From positions 1 to 64,000 of the forward strand of contig CAYPIE010000004.1 of assembly GCA_964410665.1 (NCBI GenBank): a stretch of DNA of 64,000 bases, in the 5' to 3' direction. This stretch comes from CAYPIE01 sp964410665. GTDB lineage: Bacteria > Planctomycetota > Planctomycetia > Gemmatales > Gemmataceae. The notes beneath the pieces were generated by a model. That model had not been told where the DNA came from, did not search any database, and was given only the letters and a program-made list of their open reading frames with translations. The position numbers and the translations under genes are program-made. Shown one piece after another: positions 9,801-17,903 of this stretch (position 1 is the stretch's first letter; every line of letters starts with the position of its first letter).

Positions 9801-12552
9801 CCCGTGCTAGGCCTTGGCTGAAATCCCCAAAAGTACCCGGCAACCACTGGACCACACTGGGATCTAAATCTTCGGTCGCCGAGTTCTCATCAAAGCTTGC
9901 TTCCCCGTTGGGTCCGGCGACGTTACGGACATATCCTCCCACCCAACCTTGGGAGAACGGGAAGAACGAAGCGGCGACATCAAAGCTGCCCTCGCTCGGC
10001 GTACCGGCCAAGCCCATTTGCAAGTCTTGAGAGTTGCCGCCTGCGCCGTAGGAACCATCGACCATGCTATAGCCGATTCCCGAGCGGAAACCGGTGTTAA
10101 AGTAGGCAACGCCATAGACCGTACCGACCGGATTGACGCCGTCTAAGGTGTCTTGGTTATCGACTCCGTTGGTGCGGACGGTGGCAAAGGACAAACCGAC
10201 CTGATGATTCACTTGCCAGGAATGGGTCGATGGGCCCGAAGGGGGAGCCCATTCGACAAAGCTGTCTGGCGGAAAGCTAGCCGGATCATTGGGATCGTAG
10301 GGGCTGATACTTGGGGCGAGATCGCCCTCGTTGTGCCGCACATCGGTCCAGATGAATGGTCCGGCACCATCGAGGACGACGCGAAGATCGTTCGAGCCAC
10401 TCCCGTCCAAGGTACTCCCAGGCTGCAAAGCGACGTTGAAGTTTGCACCCGAAACGCTACTCACCGGGTAAACCCCAGGAGCTTGAGCTCCTGCCGGGAT
10501 CTGAGGCAGTGGTGCCCGTGCATCGCGGATGGCCAGGTCAAGGGTGGTGCTCCCCATGACCGTCACCACGCTAGGGTCGTCATTGACCGGAAGAAAAGCT
10601 TCAGGCAGCGTGTCGTCGGTCAAATCGACCTGCACCGGACCGTCGGGCAGATCCGGGACGTTGTAGCTACCATCGGTCGCCGTAGTGAAGGTACCGAAAA
10701 GGACATCGTCCCCGGTGCCGAAAATACCATCATCCCCCGGCAAGATGACACGGAAATCAATCCCTTCAACGCCGGGCTCCAAGGTCGAGCCTCGTACCCC
10801 GTCCCCTTCGAAGTCGTTGAATACCGAACCCGACAAGGTGCCCGCTTGTTGGAGCTGCGGGGTGAGCGGGTTCTCGAAGTCGACCCAGGTGAAGTAGAAG
10901 CTGGCATCGGTCAACAACGAGGCCTCGCCAAACGGGTCGTTCCCGCTCGCCAACTCACGGACCTGGATGATGAAACTGTCGCTATCCGGGTCATACTCAT
11001 AAGACATAAACGCCCGCTCGGGGAGCGTGGCATCGGCCTCGGTCGCATCGGCAATTGTCAAGATCAGGTTGCCGTTGTCGTCGGTTTTGCCCGGGATTTG
11101 CAGGGCATAGGTGCCGACGTCTTGGCGGGTCAGGGTGAAGTCTCCCGCACCGTTCTCGACCGACCCAGTCGCGCCATCGACGACGCCGCCGATCAACCCG
11201 TCGTAGCGGAAATCGACATACATAAACTGGAACTGGGAGTCAAAGCTGCCCGCCAGGAAGGTGTCATCCAACTCACTATCTTCCCGGATGGCCACGGTCC
11301 AGCCGTTGCCATTGGGCAGGACCCCGGCGATGTTCGTGTTGTTGTCTTGCGAGTTCGGGGCGACGAACAACATCCCGTTGTCTGGCGTGAAATCGTTCTG
11401 GAAACTGGTCAGGTCGATTGCTGCCAGCCCATCGCTAAAATCGCCGAAGGTGCCCGGTTGCCAGGTGACTACGCTCGGATCCAGATCCTCCGTCGCCGAA
11501 CTCTGGTCGAAGCTCGCTTCTCCGTTCAAGCCGATGACATTGCTGACATAACCGCCGACCCAGCCCTGGGCGAACGGGAAGTACGATGCACCGACGCTAA
11601 AGGTGCCTTCGGAGACAAAGCCTGAGAGGCCCAACTGCAGGTCCATGGAGTTGCCGCCCGAGCCATAGGTCCCATCGACCATGTCGTAGCCGACTCCGGA
11701 CCGGAACCCGGTATTGAAATACGTCACACCATGAACCGTCCCGGTGGGAACCGTCCCATCAAAGGTGTCACCGTTTTCGATCCCGTTGTCACGTGCGGTC
11801 GAGAAAGCCAAGCCGACCTGGTGGTTAATTTGCCAGGAGTGTGTCGCAGGACCACTGCTGGGTTGCCAATTGACGAAGTCATCCGGTGGGAAGCTGGCGG
11901 CGTCGTTCGGGTCGTAGGGGCTGATGCTCGGCGCGATGTCCCCCCGGTTGTGTCGAACGTCGGTCCAGGTGAACGGCCCGGAGGCGGCGACCTCGACCCG
12001 GAGTTCATCGCCACTACTCTGACCAAGCACACTCCCCGGTCGAGGAGCCACATTGAAGTTCGCGCCCGAAACACTGCTCACCGGGTACTCCCCGGGAGCT
12101 TCGGCTCCTGCCGGGATCTGGGGCAGTGGTGCCCGTGCATCGCGGATGGCCAGGTCAAGGGTGGTGTCGCCCAGCACCGTCAGCTCAGTCGGGTCAGCAT
12201 TCACCGGCAAAAACGCCTCAGGCAGGGTATCCTCCAGGAGATCGACCCGCACCAGACCATCGGGGACGTCCATGACGCTGTAGCTGCCGTCACCCGCCGA
12301 GGAGAAGGTTCCCAACAGAACATCATCCGCCGTGTCAAAAACCCCATCGTCGCCGGGCAGCGCTAACCGGAAGTCGATCCCGCTGAGTCCAGGCTCGAGC
12401 GATGAAGCGCGCACACCATCGCCTTCGAGGTCGTTGAACAGGAACCCGCTCAAAACTGCGGGAGCCGTCCGGTCTTCCAAAACATCCAGCACCCGACGCA
12501 GACTGGGTTGAGTTCGCTTGTGATTTTTTTTTGCGTCGTGACGTTTTTCCAT
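6892..12552 (-). CDS. Large secreted SdrD-B-like/lamin-tail/cohesin-dockerin protein with tandem internal duplication
   Basis: The frame is open from 12588, but the ATG at 12552 (MEKRHDAKK) is preceded by GGAG at 7 nt while the upstream ATGs have no ribosome site, so 12552 is preferred (1886 aa). The basic leader ends in LDVLEDRTAP, the same planctomycete export-type motif as its neighbour. Two copies of a roughly 539-residue unit follow, each beginning with an SdrD-B-like domain (FNDxEGDGVR) and continuing into a long beta-rich region ending FYFTWVDFE. Next is a lamin-tail-like domain (VVINEFVFDNPGSD ... DFVEIYN), then a region related to concanavalin/PEP-type exported proteins, then an Ig-like segment and the cohesin-like/dockerin-like C-terminus shared with the neighbouring giant gene. 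The product is inferred to be extracellular or surface-attached. No enzyme motif was recognised, and the function is unknown. Confidence 0.88.
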   Translation of the reverse strand: MEKRHDAKKNHKRTQPSLRRVLDVLEDRTAPAVLSGFLFNDLEGDGVRASSLEPGLSGIDFRLALPGDDGVFDTADDVLLGTFSSAGDGSYSVMDVPDGLVRVDLLEDTLPEAFLPVNADPTELTVLGDTTLDLAIRDARAPLPQIPAGAEAPGEYPVSSVSGANFNVAPRPGSVLGQSSGDELRVEVAASGPFTWTDVRHNRGDIAPSISPYDPNDAASFPPDDFVNWQPSSGPATHSWQINHQVGLAFSTARDNGIENGDTFDGTVPTGTVHGVTYFNTGFRSGVGYDMVDGTYGSGGNSMDLQLGLSGFVSEGTFSVGASYFPFAQGWVGGYVSNVIGLNGEASFDQSSATEDLDPSVVTWQPGTFGDFSDGLAAIDLTSFQNDFTPDNGMLFVAPNSQDNNTNIAGVLPNGNGWTVAIREDSELDDTFLAGSFDSQFQFMYVDFRYDGLIGGVVDGATGSVENGAGDFTLTRQDVGTYALQIPGKTDDNGNLILTIADATEADATLPERAFMSYEYDPDSDSFIIQVRELASGNDPFGEASLLTDASFYFTWVDFENPLTPQLQQAGTLSGSVFNDFEGDGVRGSTLEPGVEGIDFRVILPGDDGIFGTGDDVLFGTFTTATDGSYNVPDLPDGPVQVDLTDDTLPEAFLPVNDDPSVVTVMGSTTLDLAIRDARAPLPQIPAGAQAPGVYPVSSVSGANFNVALQPGSTLDGSGSNDLRVVLDGAGPFIWTDVRHNEGDLAPSISPYDPNDPASFPPDSFVEWAPPSGPSTHSWQVNHQVGLSFATVRTNGVDNQDTLDGVNPVGTVYGVAYFNTGFRSGIGYSMVDGSYGAGGNSQDLQMGLAGTPSEGSFDVAASFFPFSQGWVGGYVRNVAGPNGEASFDENSATEDLDPSVVQWLPGTFGDFSQGLARVDLTSFQSDFTPENGMLFVTPNSANNSANIAAVVPGGTGHWDVAIREDSELDDAFLTDISDAEFQFMYVDFRYQNLIGASVEGETGNVIRGAGDFTLERQDVGTYALTIPGKTGSDGNLLLTVSGASEQDLNLAERAFMSYDYDPDNGNFIIQIRELVLGSNPFGEDAALTDANFYFTWVDFETPVTPVLQQAEAPAVVINEFVFDNPGSDLRDFVEIYNADSETIDLGGWIIGSRDRYNNEGLNGPVYTIADGTQVAAGAYFVLGLPGTQNVDQVVDNPLGTGGRLFENRNETIELRDSDGNLIDAVYVEVNKEVTSTPAPAFPLPDDVVSEIGGGFWDNMQFAESPSNGQPASFARYLDGVDRDLNGLDFGVRPATPGTTNAPSVVTTFSLPDADSLGLLSPIPGFTAGSYAGPLTINPGEENEFNTNVIPSPPEGNTAIIAWDPAGGGNLVVSDAVLQATEAEPASFNILVYIDTNETVGLSGRSDFTAYGIGTAGPIFNQLDPAGFFAGTQVGTVGGVTWYLGRDENRVVLYLLEGDGGNSEPGNNVNILAQITLSDNDQQFFASDWYELGISVDAAGNISGSFSGTPSTTYTGQTVAGFAGSFFVGYLEVGDGNSAGRQDIRPATFVQAGSAAPQTLQVQSTMPTSSGVVVQFSRPISLSELNLYEDGTLGDPDLVLLGPDGQPINGTLIPAKDAQSMTFVATGGPLAAGDYTLTLVSAVNAFTDTDGELLDGNADGTAGGDYVEMFTVSAISEVVVSLPDFARFAGQAVVVPNTGAGLPITLSDVTGVTELSVELAYNPAVLTITGAEVAEGLPAGSTVNVDTSTEGIALVTFSSPSALSGTDVSLVNLVASVPGDAPAAVGQVLTLGNLSINGGAIPAVGDSAVHAASYFGDVNNDGSISVTDVTEALEVAAGQDSGFAARPLVDPRLVSDIDGDASVSVGDVVLLLQAAAGQVVPQIPLIP
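6945..7489 (-). repeat. C-terminal cohesin/dockerin module, copy 2 (paralogous to 1-545)
   Basis: The partner of the segment at 1-545, at a fixed offset of 6944 nt. Synonymous as well as amino-acid positions agree over long stretches, for example the run encoding LSVELAYNPAVLTITGAEV. Confidence 0.8.
9220..10836 (-). repeat. Tandem intragenic repeat, unit B
   Basis: The second (3' in the gene) copy of the approximately 1617-nt unit starts at codons for LSGSVFNDFEGDGVRG and ends after FTWVDFETPVTP. Its protein aligns nearly without gaps with unit A, sharing blocks such as DARAPLPQIPAGA, SISPYDPND, YFNTGFRSG and EDSELDD. Confidence 0.85.
10837..12453 (-). repeat. Tandem intragenic repeat, unit A
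   Basis: The first copy of the unit, starting at codons for LSGFLFNDLEGDGVRA. The two copies abut head to tail with an exact period of 1617 nt (539 codons), so the frame is kept. Confidence 0.85.
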
Positions 12553-12588
12553 CTGCTGGCTCCATGCATCCATAAAAAGGGCGCTCAT

Positions 12589-12947
12589 CCCGAGCAGTCA
12601 TAGGATGAGGAGGCTGAATACACAACCTAGAGGATATGTATGAATCACTATGGGCCCAAGCAAGGATAATCAGATGAAGGTTGTGTGAAGTTTCCATTGA
12701 ATCAACAAAGCCACATCCTGTTTTCACCGTCTAGCCCAGCAACGATGCATATCCTCAACCCGGCGTGAACTGCCTAAGAACCATGACCATCGATCCATGC
12801 TTTTCCCCAGCAACGCCAAGATTACCCAAGCGATGGCCGTCGATCCTGCGAGCGGCCTGGCGAGATCACGCCACGCGATCGGAATGGATGTGTTGAAGCT
12901 GCCACCCACCCTGTCCTGGCACGAACACCGGAATCCGGAGATACACA
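12589..12947. other. Intergenic region, divergent promoters expected
   Basis: About 360 nt between the divergently oriented giant gene and the GDPD-like locus. Open frames here lack ribosome sites and protein-like composition. No clear promoter or operator was recognised. Confidence 0.4.
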
Positions 12948-13109
12948 ATGCCGCTGCCATGTCACACACTTTTCGGCTCACTCGCCTGGACGGTGCTTCT
13001 GTGCAACACAGCTGTCCAGGCCACCCCACCGGAATATGTGACCACCGTCCAGCCCGAGTCTTCCGTCGCGCGGACCAGACGTCATCAACGAGTACAAACG
13101 AGCAGATAA
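12948..13109 (+). pseudogene. 5' part (signal peptide) of a frame-disrupted GDPD gene
   Basis: ATG 12948 has GGAG at 7 nt and encodes a signal-peptide-like start (hydrophobic FGSLAWTVLLCNTAVQA) followed by PPEYVTTVQPESSVAR, then a TAA at 13107. Shifting by one base near 13071-13080 gives DVINEYKRADKSP in the next frame. A second, opposite shift near 13111-13116 returns to the frame of the GDPD domain (SLLMAHRGATAFAPENTL). The two compensating one-base differences about 40 nt apart suggest that this piece and the following gene were one secreted GDPD gene, broken by indels or by sequencing error. Confidence 0.55.
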
Positions 13110-13124
13110 AAGCCCTCGCTCCTG

Positions 13125-13754
13125 ATGGCGCATCGGGGAGCCACCGCATTCGCCCCAGAGAACACCCTCGCCGCCTACGCCGAGGCGATGAATCGGAACG
13201 CGGACGGAGTCGAAATATATATTCGTGAAAGTGTAAATGGGTTATTGTATCTGTTCCATGACGAATCCCTCGAGGGCCATACCAACGGGAAGGGCCGTGG
13301 CAAAGATCTCACCTACGCCGCGTTAGCCCGTTTACAGGTACGGGGAGGGGATCCCGATCGCCCGCACACACAATGCATCCCGACCTTGGCAGCCTTCATC
13401 GAGTTAGCCCGCCAGCGCGACATCCTCATCCACTTGGATATCAAAGAGCCAGGTATCCAAGATCCGCTGAAGCGAATGTTCGATGCCGCGGATATCTGGG
13501 ATCATGTCGTTCATATCAACCGCGGACATGCGGACAAGTTACAGCAATGGTCGCAAGTACATCGAGAGACATACAAGGGATGGGTAGAGGATCTTGGCTC
13601 GAGCCCCGAAGGGGCAATCGTCCGAAAGTTTTTTGCTCGACCAGGAAGACTGATTTTCTGTAAGCAAGATCCCCATCGCGCCTTCACTCGGCTCAAGCAA
13701 CGCTGGCGTCCCTTGGAAGCGAGGGCCGTTCCCGCGTCGGTGTTCGCCCGATGA
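13125..13754 (+). CDS. Glycerophosphodiester phosphodiesterase-like protein (probably degenerate)
   Basis: 209 codons. The N-terminus has the GDPD opening AHRGATAFAPENTLAAY and later FHDESL, HTNGKG and HLDIKEP, so the family (TIM-barrel phosphodiesterase acting on glycerophosphodiesters) is clear. In GDPDs the metal site uses an E-x-D pair after the second strand; here it reads VEIYI, with the Asp replaced by Tyr. Length is at the short end for the family and the C-terminus diverges after FFARPGRLIF. There is no ribosome site before ATG 13125; the good site and signal peptide lie at 12948 in an interrupted upstream frame. The likely state is a decaying secreted GDPD, unless the frame breaks are sequence errors. 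Confidence 0.7.
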   Translation: MAHRGATAFAPENTLAAYAEAMNRNADGVEIYIRESVNGLLYLFHDESLEGHTNGKGRGKDLTYAALARLQVRGGDPDRPHTQCIPTLAAFIELARQRDILIHLDIKEPGIQDPLKRMFDAADIWDHVVHINRGHADKLQQWSQVHRETYKGWVEDLGSSPEGAIVRKFFARPGRLIFCKQDPHRAFTRLKQRWRPLEARAVPASVFAR

Positions 13755-13885
13755 TGATTGGGCTGTCGGGATCGCGACGCTTACCGGATTGCTTCCTGCC
13801 TTGTTCATTCGGGTTGCGAGGAATGGGTTGTTGTCCTAGAATTCCGAGCCGCAGAAGGACCGCATGGAGCTGAAGTGAGGAACGG

Positions 13886-16678
13886 ATGGTCGCGGACATT
13901 CCCGCACAGTCCCACGCTGGGCACCTTGCCCGGGGTTTGGGCCAATGGATTGGCTGGGTGGCTTGCCACCCTAGGCTGGTCCTGTTCGTCAGTCTGATGC
14001 TGACCATCGGGTCCCTCGGGCTCGCCTTCACGCAATTAGAATATCACACGCAACGCTCAGACCTCATGAGTGCCCACAAAGCGCATCAGCAGCGTTGGCA
14101 AGCTTATATTGACGCCTTTGGCAACGACGACGATATGGTGGTGGTGGTCGAGGGTCGCTCGCCGCAACGGATGCGTGAAGCGCTGGAACAGATTGCCCGC
14201 GGCATCCACCAACATCCCACTCAGTTTGATCGGTTGTTCTACAAAGTCGATCTACGTTCCCTGAGCAACCGGGCAGGACTTTATCTCAGCCAAGATGAGC
14301 TCACCACGATCGTCGAGAAATTACAGTCGATGGATATCCTGCTGGGTCCACTGGCACCTCTGGCCTGGCAATCCTTGACACTGGAAATGATGGTTCACCA
14401 AGCCTGCTTAGCGGTCGAGCAACGAAACAAAGGGCAGCCGTTTCGCGCTGCGGACCGCCAACTGATCGATCAACTCTCTCCTGTCCTCGCCGCGGCACGC
14501 GCCACCCTGGACAATTCCAAAAAATACAAGAATCCATGGATGAGTCTCCTTGACTCTTCTCGGTCGCAAGGGTCCTTCAGTCATATCGAGGAACCCCGCT
14601 ATTTTTTCAGTGAAGATCAGCGACTGGCTTTTTTACTGGTCCGTCCCGTCAGCGACCGAGCATCCTTTACCCCTGCCAGGGAGGCGGTGCAAACCCTTCG
14701 CAGCACGATCGCTGAAGTAGCGCACGACTATCCCATGCTGCGTTTAGGGCTGACCGGGCTGCCGGTGCTGGAAAATGACGAGATGGTGGCGAGCGAACAA
14801 GATTCGCAATCTGCAGCGGTCCTCGCACTTGCCGGAGTCTGCCTTCTGTATTTGGTCGTGTACCGACGCTGGCGTTCCCCAGCGTTAACGGTGGGCACGA
14901 TGGTGATTGGGACCATCTGGGCGTTGGGCTGGTTGACGCTGACGGTCGGACACTTGAATATTCTCTCGGCGACCTTTGCTGTCATGTTGATCGGGATCGG
15001 CGACTACGGCGTGTTGTGGATAGCGCGCTATGAAGTCGAACAGCCTCGCTCTGCGGATACCTTGGCTGCTCTGACTGCCACCGCCCGGCAAATCGGGCCA
15101 AGCATCGCGACGGCTGCACTGACCACTTCACTCGCGTTTTTCGCCACCATGCTTGCGGATTTCAAGGGAGTTGCGGAACTCGGTTGGATCGCCGGGTGTG
15201 GGGTATTGTTGTGCGCCCTGTCGTGTTTTACGGTACTCCCCGCGATGTTGATGCTGAGTAGGAGAAGAGAGGTCTATCATCGAGGTGAGGTAGTACCCAT
15301 GAGTACCTCCCCTGCACGGCAACGACCCGCGGCATGGTTCCCTCGACTGACCCGCCGTCCCGGATGGATCCTCGGACTCACCGGGGTGCTCTTGGTTGTC
15401 AGCACAGCTTTGGCGAGTCGCAGCCAATACGATCCCAACTTACTTCACCTACAGCAGCCCGATCTGGAGTCAGTCGCATGGGAAAAGACCCTAATTGAGA
15501 AGACTCAGGGGGCCAATTGGAGTGCGGTCAGCCTCACCCCTTCGGCGAAGCACGCCATGACCCTCAAGGATCAGTATCTGGCACTCCCTGAGGTAAGTCA
15601 GGTCGTCGAGGTTGCCTCCCTGATACCGAGAGAACAAGCGAAGAAAATGCCCGTGCTTGCCTCGATCCACCAACGTCTGGAGGGATTACCTATGCTGGAA
15701 GCAATCCCTTCCCATGGAACCCCGAACCCGGATCGACTTCTGGGTTTGATCATGCGACTACAGGATGCCTGTCGCAGTCTGCCGCAACATCTGAAACCCG
15801 TTCGTTTGCTGGAAACTCAGCTTGAGCCGTTTCGACGGCGACTGATGCTTTTGCCTCGAACGCTTGTGATCAACCGCTTGAAGGAATTTGAATCACGACT
15901 TACAACCGATCTCGCCGCGGATCTGCACCAACTACAGAAGGTGACCACCCCCGAGCCGGTCGGTATTGCCGATCTACCGGACTCGCTACGGGAGCGTTAC
16001 ATCGGCAAGCATGGCGAATACTTGGTACGAGCGTTCGCCCGGGAGAGTTTATGGGAGTATTCCTCGCTTGAACGTTTTGTGACGGCAGTCCATCAAGTCG
16101 ATCCCAACGCGACCGGCAAACCATTCAGCACCCTGGCCGGTCTTCGTTCGATGCGTGAAGGCTTTATGTGGGCAGGTGTCTATGCATTGATTGCGATCGT
16201 GGTTGTTCTGGCCATCGACTTCCGTCAACTGGGCGATGTACTCTTGGCGCTACTACCCCTGGCAATTGGCATCCTGTTGTGCCTTGGCGGCATGGTACTA
16301 CTGCAGATCCCCTTCAACCCCGCCAATCTCATCGCTCTGCCATTGATCGTCGGAGTCGGCGTCGATCATGGGGTCCATGTCTTGCATGACTTTCGCACCC
16401 AATGCGAGCTAGGGACTTCGCATTATCGTCTGAGTTGGGCCACAGGTCGAGGGATTCTCGTCGCGGCGTTGACGACGATCATTGGCTTCGGGACGCTGAT
16501 CTTTGCACACCATCAAGGGATGAGTAGTCTGGGTCAAACCCTGAGTCTCGGTGTGGCCTGTAGCCTATTTGCCGCCTTGGTCGTGCTGCCGGCCGTGTTA
16601 CATTTACTACATCGGGTTTACCGAGCACAACTAGTCCAGCCGGCGAACGATCGACAGTCGCTGGCCAAGGCCGCGTGA
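13886..16678 (+). CDS. MMPL/RND family transporter (HpnN-like)
   Basis: 930 aa, start supported by GAGG about 6 nt upstream. Topology is typical of RND/MMPL exporters: an N-terminal membrane segment (about 29-48), a large periplasmic loop, a membrane block at about 310-470 containing the GxGDYGVLWIARYE motif, a second loop, and a second block at about 755-915 with GVGVDHGVHVLHDF. The paired GxGxDxG motifs in the fourth helix of each half are the proton-relay signature of the family. Length and layout resemble hopanoid-associated HpnN proteins, which move hopanoids or lipids to the outer membrane. No other hpn gene lies nearby, so the substrate is inferred only. It is followed convergently by an ATP-grasp gene 44 nt away. 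Confidence 0.85.
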   Translation: MVADIPAQSHAGHLARGLGQWIGWVACHPRLVLFVSLMLTIGSLGLAFTQLEYHTQRSDLMSAHKAHQQRWQAYIDAFGNDDDMVVVVEGRSPQRMREALEQIARGIHQHPTQFDRLFYKVDLRSLSNRAGLYLSQDELTTIVEKLQSMDILLGPLAPLAWQSLTLEMMVHQACLAVEQRNKGQPFRAADRQLIDQLSPVLAAARATLDNSKKYKNPWMSLLDSSRSQGSFSHIEEPRYFFSEDQRLAFLLVRPVSDRASFTPAREAVQTLRSTIAEVAHDYPMLRLGLTGLPVLENDEMVASEQDSQSAAVLALAGVCLLYLVVYRRWRSPALTVGTMVIGTIWALGWLTLTVGHLNILSATFAVMLIGIGDYGVLWIARYEVEQPRSADTLAALTATARQIGPSIATAALTTSLAFFATMLADFKGVAELGWIAGCGVLLCALSCFTVLPAMLMLSRRREVYHRGEVVPMSTSPARQRPAAWFPRLTRRPGWILGLTGVLLVVSTALASRSQYDPNLLHLQQPDLESVAWEKTLIEKTQGANWSAVSLTPSAKHAMTLKDQYLALPEVSQVVEVASLIPREQAKKMPVLASIHQRLEGLPMLEAIPSHGTPNPDRLLGLIMRLQDACRSLPQHLKPVRLLETQLEPFRRRLMLLPRTLVINRLKEFESRLTTDLAADLHQLQKVTTPEPVGIADLPDSLRERYIGKHGEYLVRAFARESLWEYSSLERFVTAVHQVDPNATGKPFSTLAGLRSMREGFMWAGVYALIAIVVVLAIDFRQLGDVLLALLPLAIGILLCLGGMVLLQIPFNPANLIALPLIVGVGVDHGVHVLHDFRTQCELGTSHYRLSWATGRGILVAALTTIIGFGTLIFAHHQGMSSLGQTLSLGVACSLFAALVVLPAVLHLLHRVYRAQLVQPANDRQSLAKAA

Positions 16679-16722
16679 AATGCCACAACGAGAGATTGGG
16701 TGATTCCGTTGTGACCGATTCC

Positions 16723-17589
16723 CTACCGACACCGTTGATCGATGACGTTGGCAAATCGGTCAGCAGAAGATGCATCCATTCGTAAATACAAAGCGGGTTC
16801 GATTAATTCAAGTTCCATCAACCGGAAGCGGGTTGGCCCTTCACGGACCAAGTCAACGCGTCCATATAAAGGCGCCGGTCGGATGCAGCTCATGATGGAA
16901 TCGGCTTGTTGGCGTAATGCAGGCTCCGGTGTCACCGATTGGATCAGTCCACCATGTTCTTCCTGAACGCGAAAGTCCCCCGGATTGGGCGTTTTCAAGA
17001 TTGCATGGCTAAAGCCGCCAGCGAAATATATCAACGAGAATTCCCCTTCACGGATAATGGCGTTGAGAAAGGGCTGGACCAAATAACCCCGGTCGGCGTA
17101 GGTCGTGGCAATCGCCTCACGCTGTCTAGCGGACAGCGGTTTGCGAAGGCGATAGGTATCGTCCGCGTTCGCCCCAACCACCGGTTTGAGCACGATCGTG
17201 TCGCTGGCAAGTTGGTCAAAAAACCGATCGATCTCGCTCACAGCGATGCCATGTCCCCACAGAGAAGGGACGATGGCAACCCCTTGGTGCGCAAGTTCGC
17301 GAAGGTAGGTCTTACGCAGGTTCCAGCGGACCAGCCGAGTGGGATTCTCCAACCGAGATGTGGAGTGCTCGATACGTTGGAGGGTCTCGAGAAAGGTGTC
17401 GGGGAAACGATGATAGTTCCAGGGAGTGCGGATGAGTACCAGATCATACTGGGACCAGTCGATTCCGGGTTGCTCCCAGGAAACCATGGTAACGGTCCAG
17501 CCACGTTGCTCGAGAGGTGCAATCAATAAATGATCATCACTGACATAGCCATCCAGGCAATCCATCGTCAAAAAGGCACAACACGGCAT
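16723..17589 (-). CDS. ATP-grasp domain protein (RimK/DcsG-like amide ligase)
   Basis: 288 aa. The N-terminal part (PLEQRGWTV, YDLVLIRTPWNYH) is the pre-ATP-grasp fold seen in cycloserine-type DcsG and related ligases. The ATP-grasp core follows, with DTIVLKPVVGANADDTYR (Lys that binds ATP), YLVQPFL (hinge), a GEFSLIYF strand, and the metal-binding end YGRVDLVREG ... LMELELIEPALYL. Such enzymes activate a carboxylate as acylphosphate and join it to an amine or thiol. The substrate cannot be told from sequence and no biosynthetic partner genes adjoin. It lies downstream of a strong terminator at 17615-17658, so it should have its own promoter. Confidence 0.8.
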   Translation of the reverse strand: MPCCAFLTMDCLDGYVSDDHLLIAPLEQRGWTVTMVSWEQPGIDWSQYDLVLIRTPWNYHRFPDTFLETLQRIEHSTSRLENPTRLVRWNLRKTYLRELAHQGVAIVPSLWGHGIAVSEIDRFFDQLASDTIVLKPVVGANADDTYRLRKPLSARQREAIATTYADRGYLVQPFLNAIIREGEFSLIYFAGGFSHAILKTPNPGDFRVQEEHGGLIQSVTPEPALRQQADSIMSCIRPAPLYGRVDLVREGPTRFRLMELELIEPALYLRMDASSADRFANVIDQRCR

Positions 17590-17614
17590 ATGTCAACTCA
17601 TCCGCTTCACGAAA

Positions 17615-17658
17615 AAACCCCCTAGACAATCCCTGAACAAGGATCCTCTAGGGGGTTT
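17615..17658 (-). terminator. Rho-independent terminator
   Basis: A perfect 12-bp stem AAACCCCCTAGA/TCTAGGGGGTTT with a 20-nt loop; on the minus strand it is followed directly by a run of six T residues. It ends the DUF1559-lipoprotein transcript. Confidence 0.85.
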
Positions 17659-17694
17659 AGCAACAAGGAGTCGAATTGCCAAGAAGGCGCGGAA

Positions 17695-17868
17695 CTACTC
17701 TGCGACGGCCGGTTTCTTCTCACGCCCAGAACCGCCAGGCCCGCTGGGAGCCTCGTCCGATGGCGGAATGGGATTCTCCGGAGCGGTTGCGGTATTCTCG
17801 CCACCGCAACCAACCGAACTGATCGTTAAGAAGAAGATGACGATCGCGAACATCACCTGACGAACCAT
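17695..17868 (-). CDS. Small lipoprotein
   Basis: 57 aa from ATG 17868, which has AAGGGA 8-9 nt upstream; the longer frame from 17892 would need a TTG. A hydrophobic segment (FAIVIFFLTISS) leads to VGC, a likely lipobox, then a short Pro/Gly/Glu-rich tail. It lies 35 nt downstream of a DUF1559 gene and upstream of a strong terminator, so the two form one operon. A small lipoprotein beside a DUF1559 protein is a common planctomycete pair; the function is unknown. Confidence 0.75.
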   Translation of the reverse strand: MVRQVMFAIVIFFLTISSVGCGGENTATAPENPIPPSDEAPSGPGGSGREKKPAVAE

Positions 17869-17903
17869 ACAATCATTCCCTTCTCTATCCAAAGTGCCGG
17901 AGG

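Noticed and set aside
10153..11625. 490-codon open frame on the plus strand
   Set aside because: Antisense to the tandem-duplicated secreted protein; its apparent repeats simply mirror the coding repeats of the other strand.
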